NCBI GenBank assembly: GCA_017620315.1
Contig: JAFZQQ010000150.1
Location: 1 to 11,679 of the forward strand
Reading direction: 5' to 3'
From: Oscillospiraceae bacterium
GTDB taxonomy: Bacteria; Bacillota; Clostridia; Oscillospirales; Oscillospiraceae
DNA length: 11,679 bases
Below the pieces are notes generated by a model. The model was given only the letters and a program-made list of their open reading frames with translations. It was not told the DNA's origin and ran no database searches. The stretch's first letter is position 1; each line of letters opens with the position of its first letter. The translations under genes were made by a program, and so were the position numbers. Shown here piece by piece: positions 1 to 6,019 of the stretch.

Positions 1-384
1 AACAAGAACTATAAGTTCCGCTGCACGGCGACGGACAAGAGCGACACGTCCGTGAAGGGCACGTCCGCCGGTATTGCGCCGAAGGTCAAGAGCAGCGCTA
101 CGCTGACGGTAACGGCGAGCACGACGGCGGTTGCGATCGGCGAGACGGCGAATTTCACCGCGACGGTGACCGGCGGCTCCGGCAACTACACGTACAAGTG
201 GGAGATCTCGAAGGATGGCGGCTCGACTTGGGCCGGTACTTCCGCGACGGGCTCTACCACCAAGACGCTGAGCATCAAGCTGAGCGATACCAACAAGAAC
301 TATCAGTTCCGCTGCACGGCGACGGACAAGAGCGACACATCCGTGAAGGGCACGTCCGCAGGTATTGCGCCGATCGTGAAGTCC
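1..384 (+). repeat. 97-codon tandem Ig-like repeat (period 291 bp)
   Basis: Bases 1-90 recur at 292-381 with only about six mismatches, several of them at silent codon positions, giving a period of 291 bp (97 codons). Similarity at silent sites points to recent duplication or gene conversion of the module rather than ancient divergence. More copies probably lie upstream of the window. Confidence 0.85.
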
Positions 385-708
385 GCAACGGTCACCACGA
401 CCAACAAGAGCGGTACGGTCGAATACAAGGACGGTGTGATCAAGGCCGGTAAGGCCAGCAACATCGCAGACGGCGGCCAGTATTTCGTGCTTGTAGTCAA
501 GGGCAAGGAGACGGAGTTCAACAGCAATTGGACTTCAAATCTCAACAATGTGCTCTATGTTGATCAGGTTGTTGGCGGGAAAGACGGTAAAATCAGCTTC
601 AACGTTAATCCCAAGGAACTTGGAACCTGCACGATCTGGCTCTGCGGCACGTATGCCAATGGCAAGACCACTCAGGTCTTGATCGGCTATGTTACGGTTT
701 CGAACTGA
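1..708 (+). CDS. Secreted/surface Ig-like repeat protein, 3' end only
   Basis: The reading frame is open from the first base of the window, so only the last 235 residues are seen and the start lies outside. The visible part has the tail of one Ig-like repeat (residues 1-31), a complete Ig/PKD-like repeat of about 97 residues (about 32-128, with a typical G-x-Y-x-Y-x-W strand and an F-R-C-T-A-T-D end strand), and a different C-terminal module of about 105 residues rich in Gly, Asn and Val that ends in a hydrophobic beta strand. Such tandem beta-sandwich repeats are usual in extracellular adhesins and cell-wall proteins. No LPXTG sorting signal, C-terminal membrane helix or SLH domain is present, so any anchor must be upstream, or the protein is released. 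It ends in tandem TGA TGA stops. Ligand and exact function are unknown. Confidence 0.8.
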   Translation, partial: NKNYKFRCTATDKSDTSVKGTSAGIAPKVKSSATLTVTASTTAVAIGETANFTATVTGGSGNYTYKWEISKDGGSTWAGTSATGSTTKTLSIKLSDTNKNYQFRCTATDKSDTSVKGTSAGIAPIVKSATVTTTNKSGTVEYKDGVIKAGKASNIADGGQYFVLVVKGKETEFNSNWTSNLNNVLYVDQVVGGKDGKISFNVNPKELGTCTIWLCGTYANGKTTQVLIGYVTVSN

Positions 709-751
709 TGACGGGCTTCCTCTTGCAAGGCAAGGGGACAAATGAATGCAA

Positions 752-795
752 TCTTACAACAGGACACCGGCGTATGCCGGTGTCCTGTTGTAAGA
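752..795. other. Perfect 20-bp inverted repeat (hairpin), possible terminator or leader structure
   Basis: Bases 752-771 and 776-795 are perfect reverse complements separated by a four-base GTAT loop. The hairpin lies between the surface-protein stop (708) and the epimerase start (806). Neither flank has a run of T: the plus side continues AAGAAAGAATAATA, so it is not a canonical Rho-independent terminator. It could still end transcription of the upstream gene, protect an mRNA 3' end, or, because it finishes 10 bases before the ATG, influence translation of the epimerase. The structure is certain from the sequence; its role is not. Confidence 0.75.
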
Positions 796-805
796 AAGAA
801 TAATA

Positions 806-1885
806 ATGAAACAGATTTCACTTAATAACAAGACCATTCTCATAACCGGCGCAGCCGGGTTCATCGGCACGAACCTTGTGTTGCGTCTGCTCGGCGACCT
901 CGACGGCGCACAGATTATCGGCGTCGATAACCTGAACGACTATTATGACCCCGCGCTCAAGGACTACCGACTGCGGCTCATTGAGGACGCGGTAAAGACG
1001 TCAGGGTCCTCGTGGACGTTCCTTTGCGGCTCCATCGCGGACAAAGCGCTCATAGAGCGCGTGTTCGCGGAGTATAAGCCCGGCGTCGTCGTCAACCTCG
1101 CGGCACAGGCGGGCGTGCGGTATTCCATCGATCACCCGGATGTATACATCGAGTCGAACATCATTGGCTTCTACAACATTCTGGAAGCATGCCGACACAG
1201 CTATGACGGCGGCGCAAAGGGCGTGGAGCATCTGGTCTATGCCTCCAGCTCGTCAGTCTACGGCGGCAACAAAAAGGTGCCGTTCAGCACCGACGACAAG
1301 GTGGACAACCCTGTGTCACTCTATGCCGCGACGAAGAAGTCCAACGAGCTTCTGGCGCATGCATACAGCAAGCTTTACAACATTCCGTCTACGGGTCTGC
1401 GGTTTTTTACGGTCTACGGCCCGGCGGGGCGTCCCGATATGTTCTACTACAGCGCGACGCAAAAGCTTGTGCGCGGCGAGACGATCCGGATATTCAACTA
1501 CGGCGACATGAAGCGCGACTTTACCTATGTCGACGACATTGTCGAAGGCGTTGTGCGTGTGATGCAGGGGGCGCCGGAGCGCAAAACCGGCGAGGATGGG
1601 CTGCCGGTGCCGCCATATGCGGTATATAACATCGGCGGAGGACAGCCGGAGAATCTGCTGGACTTTATCACAACGCTGCAGGAGGAACTGGTCCGCGCGG
1701 GCGTGCTGCCGGAGGACTACGACTTCGAGGCGCACAAGAAGCTCGTGCCGATGCAGCCGGGCGACGTACCCGTAACCTACGCCGACAGCAAGGCGCTGGA
1801 GCAAGACTATGGCTTCCGCCCGAAGATCGGCATCCGCGAAGGACTTCGGAAATTCACGGAATGGTATAAGGAATACTACGGATAG
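806..1885 (+). CDS. UDP-glucuronate 4-epimerase (extended SDR, CapI/LpsL type)
   Basis: This predicted 359-residue cytoplasmic enzyme interconverts UDP-glucuronate and UDP-galacturonate for polysaccharide synthesis. It has the NAD-binding motif TGAAGFIG (residues 14-21), the family-typical DNLNDYYDPALKDYRL segment near residue 41, the SSSVYG active-site strand (148-153), and the YxxxK catalytic pair Y173/K177. R-P-D-M followed later by N-Y-G-x-M-x-R-D-F-T-Y-V-D-D-I is typical of UDP-uronate 4-epimerases. The length is slightly above the usual 335-345. The ATG at 806 has only a weak AAGAAAG-like ribosome site, partly inside the upstream hairpin. The next gene starts 15 bp after the stop, so the two are probably co-transcribed. 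A UDP-glucose dehydrogenase at the end of the same cluster would supply the substrate. A related epimerase or dehydratase specificity is possible but less likely. Confidence 0.88.
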   Translation: MKQISLNNKTILITGAAGFIGTNLVLRLLGDLDGAQIIGVDNLNDYYDPALKDYRLRLIEDAVKTSGSSWTFLCGSIADKALIERVFAEYKPGVVVNLAAQAGVRYSIDHPDVYIESNIIGFYNILEACRHSYDGGAKGVEHLVYASSSSVYGGNKKVPFSTDDKVDNPVSLYAATKKSNELLAHAYSKLYNIPSTGLRFFTVYGPAGRPDMFYYSATQKLVRGETIRIFNYGDMKRDFTYVDDIVEGVVRVMQGAPERKTGEDGLPVPPYAVYNIGGGQPENLLDFITTLQEELVRAGVLPEDYDFEAHKKLVPMQPGDVPVTYADSKALEQDYGFRPKIGIREGLRKFTEWYKEYYG

Positions 1886-1900
1886 AGAGGAACGTTTGCC

Positions 1901-3076
1901 GTGCGATGTGAGGAACGTTTTTTTGAGACTTATCATCGTGATGCGGAGGGGATCAGCTTTTCGCCCTACCGCATTTGCCCCATCGGTGCGCACAGCGATC
2001 ACAATCTCGGCAAAATTACCGGACTTGCCATTGACAAGGGCATTCATATAGCTTACAGTGCCAAGAGAAATGGCGTGATAGAGATGTCCAGCCTGCAATT
2101 TCCGAAGCGGGCGCAGTGGCACATCCGTGAGATCGGCGATAAAACCGGCGACTGGGCTGACTATCTCCGCGGTGCAACGTGGGCGCTTGCCAAGAAGCAC
2201 AGCCTCAATACGGGACTCTGCGGCGTAATAGAGGGCAGTCTGCCCATAGGAGGACTGTCGTCTTCTGCCGCTGTGATTCTTGCATATCTGAATGCATTGT
2301 GCAGAGCAAATGATATAAGGCTTGCGCCGCAGGAACTGATCGATATTGCCTTTGACGCTGAGAAGAATTATGTCGGCGTGAATGTCGGCACGCTGGACCA
2401 AAGCTGCGAGGTGCTCGGCAAAAAAAATTACCTGCTCTATCTGGACTGTGCGGATGACAGCTTTGAACTGATCCCGACTGCATCAGAGATGAAACCGTAC
2501 AAAATTGCTATATTCTTCTCCGGCCTGGAGCACAGCCTTGCCGGGTCGAAGTATAATATGCGCGTGGACGAGCTGCGTTCCGGGGTGTATGCGCTTCAGG
2601 CGTATGCGGGCATGGATTACGGCAAGTTTGAGCAGGCAAACGCGAGAAACGTGCCATACGAGATCTATCTCAGATATAAAGACGCTCTACCGAAGCCATG
2701 GGCGAGACGCTGCGAGCATTGGTACACGGAGTTCCGGCGTGTCGAGGCGGGGGCTGAGGCCTGGCGCAGAGGCGATATAGAAGAGTATGGAAGACTGTCG
2801 TTCGAGTCGGGCTGGTCCAGCATACACAACTGGGAATCCGGCGCGCCGGAGCAGATCAAGCTCTATGAGATCATGCGCGAGACGTCGGGTATCTAAGGCG
2901 GACCTTTTTACGGCGCAGGCTTAAAGGGCTGCTGTATGGCGCTCATCGACCCTGAAAAGGCTGGTGCGATACAAGAGAGCGTGGAGCGGAAGTATCTTGA
3001 CGCATACCCGGAAATGAAGGGGAAGTACAGCTTCCACATGTGCGAGTCCGCCGACGGACTGGGAGAGCGAGTATGA
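1901..3076 (+). pseudogene. GHMP-family sugar kinase, galacturonokinase-like, interrupted by in-frame TAA
   Basis: The GTG start at 1901 follows AGAGAGGAA at 1884-1892 with 8-base spacing. The frame runs 331 codons to TAA (2894-2896), then continues without frameshift for 59 codons to TGA at 3074-3076, which overlaps the next gene's ATG. Motif 1 is SPYRICPIGAHSDHNLG (residues 21-37) and motif 2, the phosphate-binding loop, is PIGGLSSSAA (115-124). Both look closer to plant-type galacturonokinases than to classical GalK. Motif 3, usually G-x-R-F-S-G-A-G-F-x-G-C-C, falls just after the stop and reads GGPFYGAGLKGCC. The expected reaction is galacturonate plus ATP giving galacturonate 1-phosphate; the substrate is inferred from motifs and neighbours. 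The truncated product would lack motif 3 and the C-terminal strands and is probably inactive. A sequencing or assembly error is the main alternative. Confidence 0.8.
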
Positions 3077-3807
3077 AGTGCCTGATCCTTGCCGCAGGCT
3101 ATGCGACCCGGCTTTATCCGCTGACGGAAAACTTTCCCAAGCCGCTTTTGAAGGTCGGCGAAAATACCATACTGGACTGGCTCATCGACGACATTGACAC
3201 CGCCGCCGACGGTTTTATCGTCATCACGAACCACAAGTTTGCGCGGCATTTCCGGGATTGGGCCGAGGGGCGGAATATTACCGTCTTGGACGACGGAACC
3301 GAGAGCAACGAGACACGTCTTGGCGCGGTAAGAGACATACAGTTTGCTATCGATAAGCTGTCGCTTGATGAAGATATCCTTGTGATAGCAGGCGACAATG
3401 TGCTGGATTTTAGCCTTAAGAGCTTTATATCCTACGCGCGGCGCAAAGGCACATCGTGTACGATGCGCTATTATGAGCATGACGCAGGTAAGCTGAGTAA
3501 GACAGGCGTTTCAATAGTATCTGATGATGACAGGTTGCTTGAAATGGAGGAAAAGCCCGCTCGGCCGCGCTCAAACTGGTGCACGCCGCCATTTTATTAC
3601 TACACCCGAGCAGATGCGGGCAGAATAGCAGAGGCCATAGCCGACGGCTGCGGCACCGACGCACCGGGCTCGCTTGTGGCATGGATGTGCGGCAAGAGTG
3701 TGTTGCACTCGATGGAAATGCCGGGGAACAGATATGATATCGGAAATCTTGAGTCATACAAGCGGGTACAGGAGACCTATAAAGGTATCGTGCACTATGA
3801 CGAATAA
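3073..3807 (+). CDS. Sugar-1-phosphate nucleotidyltransferase (NTP_transferase family)
   Basis: This 244-residue cytoplasmic enzyme is predicted to join a sugar 1-phosphate to an NTP, releasing pyrophosphate. It opens with the nucleotide-binding signature LAAGYATRLYPLT (residues 6-18) followed by PKPLL (22-26), has a metal-binding AGDN strand near residue 103, and a sugar-site EEKP. It is shorter than RmlA/GalU (about 290), lacking a long C-terminal extension. The ATG at 3073 is chosen because homology begins there, GGGAGAG lies at 3061-3067, and ATGA overlaps the terminal TGA of the kinase frame, implying translational coupling. A GTG at 3040 would add residues that belong to the kinase C-terminus in another frame. 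The sugar and NTP cannot be read from sequence. Beside a galacturonokinase-like gene, UTP and galacturonate 1-phosphate are the attractive guess; glucose 1-phosphate is the alternative. Confidence 0.85.
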   Translation: MKCLILAAGYATRLYPLTENFPKPLLKVGENTILDWLIDDIDTAADGFIVITNHKFARHFRDWAEGRNITVLDDGTESNETRLGAVRDIQFAIDKLSLDEDILVIAGDNVLDFSLKSFISYARRKGTSCTMRYYEHDAGKLSKTGVSIVSDDDRLLEMEEKPARPRSNWCTPPFYYYTRADAGRIAEAIADGCGTDAPGSLVAWMCGKSVLHSMEMPGNRYDIGNLESYKRVQETYKGIVHYDE

Positions 3808-3825
3808 AAAGGAGAAGCTTGAACA

Positions 3826-5046
3826 ATGAACATTTCAGTGGCGGGCACAGGTTATGTGGGTCTTTCTCTTGCGGTCCTTCTCTCCCAGCACAATCATGTG
3901 ACCGCGGTGGACGTGGTGCCCGAGCGTGTTGAGAAAATCAACAAGAGGATATCGCCCATACAGGATGACTACATAGAGGAGTATCTCTCGAGCAAGCAGC
4001 TGGATCTGACGGCAACCACGGACCCGGAAGCGTATCGAGGCGCGGATTATGTGATCATCGCAGTGCCTACGAACTACGACCCGCAGAAAAACTTCTTCGA
4101 CTGTTCGGCGGTGGAGTCCGTAATTGAGCAGGTGAAGCAGCTCAATCCGAATGCGTGGATGGTGATCAAGTCGACGATTCCGGTCGGTTACACCGCGGCG
4201 ACGCGAGAGAAGCTCGGCACGGATCATCTGATGTTCAGCCCGGAGTTTTTGCGTGAGAGCAAGGCGCTTTACGACAATCTCTATCCCAGCCGCATTATAG
4301 TCGGCTGTGACGATGGCACAAGAAAGGCTGCGGAGGGCTTCGCGAGCCTGCTGCAGAAGGCAGCGATCAAAGAAAATGTAGAAACGCTGTTTATGGGCTT
4401 TACCGAGGCGGAGGCGGTCAAGCTGTTTGCCAACACCTACCTTGCCCTTCGCGTGAGCTATTTCAACGAACTGGATACCTATGCCGAGATGAAGGGGCTT
4501 GACACTGCGGATATCATCAAGGGCGTCTGCCTTGACCCGCGCATAGGCGACCAGTACAACAACCCAAGCTTCGGCTACGGCGGCTACTGTCTGCCTAAGG
4601 ACACGAAACAACTGTTGGCGAACTATCAAGATGTGCCGGAGAACCTGATCCAGGCGATCGTTGAAAGCAACCGCACGCGCAAGGACTTCATTGCGGACCG
4701 TGTACTGGAGCGTGCGGGCTATTACACGGCTTCGTCCATGTGGAACGCGGAGAAAGAGCGTCCCATTACGATCGGAGTCTATCGCCTGACGATGAAGGCG
4801 AACAGCGACAACTTCCGCCAGAGCAGCATTCAGGGAGTTATGAAGCGCATCAAGGCGAAAGGCGCAACGGTAATCATCTATGAGCCGACGCTTGAGAACG
4901 AGACGACCTTCTTCGGCAGCCTTGTCGTCAACGATGTGGAGCGATTTAAGAAAGCGTCCGACGCCATCATTGCCAACCGCTACGAGAGCGTACTGGACGA
5001 CGTAAAGGACAAGGTTTACACGCGCGATCTGTTCAGAAGAGACTGA
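3826..5046 (+). CDS. ugd: UDP-glucose 6-dehydrogenase
   Basis: This 406-residue cytoplasmic enzyme oxidises UDP-glucose to UDP-glucuronate with two NAD+. It starts with the Rossmann motif GTGYVG (residues 7-12). It carries STIPVG, the FSPEFLRES strand, the [21 protein letters not shown] helix with conserved lysine K199, and the catalytic cysteine C255 in [10 protein letters not shown], followed by the C-terminal UDP-binding domain. Length and motifs fit the short bacterial Ugd class. AAGGAGAAG at 3809-3817, 8 bases before the ATG, is a strong ribosome site. It lies 18 bp after the nucleotidyltransferase and ends 3 bp before a terminator hairpin, so it is the last gene of the run. Its product is the substrate of the epimerase that opens the cluster. 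UDP-ManNAc dehydrogenase is the related alternative, but the motifs favour Ugd. Confidence 0.93.
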   Translation: MNISVAGTGYVGLSLAVLLSQHNHVTAVDVVPERVEKINKRISPIQDDYIEEYLSSKQLDLTATTDPEAYRGADYVIIAVPTNYDPQKNFFDCSAVESVIEQVKQLNPNAWMVIKSTIPVGYTAATREKLGTDHLMFSPEFLRESKALYDNLYPSRIIVGCDDGTRKAAEGFASLLQKAAIKENVETLFMGFTEAEAVKLFANTYLALRVSYFNELDTYAEMKGLDTADIIKGVCLDPRIGDQYNNPSFGYGGYCLPKDTKQLLANYQDVPENLIQAIVESNRTRKDFIADRVLERAGYYTASSMWNAEKERPITIGVYRLTMKANSDNFRQSSIQGVMKRIKAKGATVIIYEPTLENETTFFGSLVVNDVERFKKASDAIIANRYESVLDDVKDKVYTRDLFRRD

Positions 5047-5049
5047 CAC

Positions 5050-5090
5050 AAAAAACCGGGGAGCTTTCGTTCAATGCTCCCTGGTTTTTT
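5050..5090. terminator. Bidirectional Rho-independent terminator
   Basis: AAAAAACCGGGGAGC (5050-5064) pairs with GCTCCCTGGTTTTTT (5076-5090) over 15 positions with one G-T wobble and an 11-base loop. The T run serves the plus-strand dehydrogenase (stop at 5046). The A run becomes a T run on the minus strand and serves the convergent repressor gene (stop at 5099). Confidence 0.93.
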
Positions 5091-5098
5091 GTTGCGAT

Positions 5099-5860
5099 CT
5101 ATTCCGGATAGTGCCCGAGCACGCGCCCGAGCGTGCGCATTTTTGTTTCGTCGTCGACAACGATGTCGGGATACTTGGGGTTGAGAGAGCGCAGCTTAGC
5201 CTTTTTGGCGCGGCGGTCGGCAATCAGCTTTTTGCAGTATGCCTGCCCATCTAACACGAAGATACCGATCTCGCCAGGCTCGACTGCGGGCGTGGGACGC
5301 ACGAACACCGTGCAGCCGTTGGGTATCTCGGGCTCCATGGAGTCACCGGAGATGCGAACGCCAAACTCGGCACCGTCAGGTGTGATAACAGCGGGGTATT
5401 GCTCAAGCGTAAAGTCCGGCGTGTCAATATAGTTGCCAAGTCCCGCCGCAGCGGGCTGCTCGTAGACCTTGAATTCCACGAACCCGTCGCTGCGATGCTT
5501 TGCCTTTGGGAAGGAAAGCACGATGCGTGCCGGCTCGTGACGGGCGTAGCGCCCGGAGGAGACCAGATCGGAGGCATAGGCGACGACCTTGCTCTGGCCC
5601 TCGTCATCAAGCCTTCCAAAGGGCTCGGCGAGGGCTTCGATACCCTCCGGAAGCTCACCGCCGCCCCAGCCGGTGAGATAGCCGGGCGTGACGCCTAAAT
5701 GCTCGGCGAGCAGCTCGAGCCTGTCAAGCGGGATATTCGTGACGATGCCGGTCTCGTATTTGAATATGGTCTGCTTGGTCGTGCCGCAGAGCTCACCCAG
5801 TTCGTCCTGCGTCATTTTAAGACCCTCGCGGATGGACTTAATGCGCTCTCCCATTGTCAT
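5099..5860 (-). CDS. LexA/CI-like self-cleaving transcriptional repressor (HTH_XRE + peptidase S24)
   Basis: This 253-residue repressor has an N-terminal XRE-type helix-turn-helix (about residues 5-64, core MTQDELGELCGTTKQTIFKYE), a linker, and a C-terminal S24 domain (about 125-250). Visible in the S24 domain are the predicted self-cleavage site A139-G140 (PAAAGLG), nucleophile S174 in SGDSMEP, and general-base lysine K210 in YCKKL. By family knowledge, RecA-stimulated cleavage between Ala and Gly would inactivate it after DNA damage, as for LexA and lambda CI. The ATG at 5860 is preferred over the one at 5854 because AGGAGG (5870-5875) lies 9 bases upstream of it. It has its own consensus promoter with an internal dyad. 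The HTH class is phage- or ICE-like rather than LexA-like, yet no phage genes are present here, so its targets are unknown. Confidence 0.9.
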   Translation of the reverse strand: MTMGERIKSIREGLKMTQDELGELCGTTKQTIFKYETGIVTNIPLDRLELLAEHLGVTPGYLTGWGGGELPEGIEALAEPFGRLDDEGQSKVVAYASDLVSSGRYARHEPARIVLSFPKAKHRSDGFVEFKVYEQPAAAGLGNYIDTPDFTLEQYPAVITPDGAEFGVRISGDSMEPEIPNGCTVFVRPTPAVEPGEIGIFVLDGQAYCKKLIADRRAKKAKLRSLNPKYPDIVVDDETKMRTLGRVLGHYPE

Positions 5861-5903
5861 GACGGTTATCCTCCTACAAATAGTAACTTGTCAATATAAT
5901 AGT

Positions 5904-5932
5904 ATCATAACAGCCTACAGTACGGTTGTCAA
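5904..5932 (-). promoter_or_regulatory. Sigma-A-type promoter of the S24 repressor gene
   Basis: On the minus strand a perfect -35 TTGACA (5927-5932) and a -10 TATGAT (5904-5909) are separated by exactly 17 bases. Transcription would begin near 5897, leaving a leader of about 36 bases that contains the AGGAGG site of the repressor. Confidence 0.85.
5910..5929. promoter_or_regulatory. Candidate repressor operator: imperfect dyad ACARCC-N8-GGYTGT
   Basis: ACAGCC (5910-5915) and GGTTGT (5924-5929) form an imperfect inverted repeat with an 8-base centre. It fills the spacer between the -10 and -35 of the repressor promoter. This is the position expected for an autoregulatory CI-type operator. 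Assignment rests on position and symmetry only. Confidence 0.4.
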
Positions 5933-5940
5933 GGGAAACG

Positions 5941-5988
5941 CATGCGGCAATTGCTGAAAAACTGTTGGAGGACATGCGGCAAACGCTG
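5941..5988. repeat. Pair of 16-bp direct repeats upstream of the repressor promoter
   Basis: CATGCGGCAA-N2-GCTG occurs at 5941-5956 and again at 5973-5988, 32 bp apart (about three helical turns), with 14 of 16 bases identical. The pair lies between the cyclase stop and the repressor -35 box in a stretch with no supported gene. It could be an activator or repressor site or a chance duplication. Confidence 0.45.
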
Positions 5989-6019
5989 CAAGCACGGAAA
6001 AGAAAAAGCACCTTGAAGG

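Noticed and set aside
1..384. Direct repeats as a CRISPR or mobile-element end
   Set aside because: The repeats are in frame, 97 codons long and encode an Ig-like fold; there are no spacers or terminal inverted repeats.
1316..2401. 361-codon minus-strand open frame across the epimerase and kinase
   Set aside because: It spans two well supported plus-strand genes and their junction, with no recognisable domain or ribosome site.
1901..2896. Classical galactokinase GalK
   Set aside because: The first motif has PIGAHSDH where GalK has GEHTDY-type residues, and the neighbours are uronate nucleotide-sugar genes rather than Leloir genes; a galacturonokinase-like assignment fits better.
2894..2926. 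Substitution cluster in kinase motif 3 as targeted hypermutation by a diversity-generating retroelement
   Set aside because: No reverse transcriptase or template repeat is present, and the changes are at a catalytic motif rather than a ligand-binding terminus; decay or sequence error is simpler.
3040..3072. GTG at 3040 as start of the nucleotidyltransferase
   Set aside because: The extra residues are out-of-frame translation of the kinase C-terminus; the family signature begins right after the ATG at 3073, which has its own ribosome site and an ATGA overlap.
3835..5049. 404-codon minus-strand open frame
   Set aside because: It lies exactly opposite the dehydrogenase gene; the translation is Arg/Val/Leu-rich without domains, typical of an antisense shadow in GC-rich DNA.
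5895..5900. Perfect TATAAT on the plus strand
   Set aside because: No acceptable -35 lies 16-18 bases upstream and no plus-strand gene follows; it falls in the leader of the minus-strand repressor mRNA.
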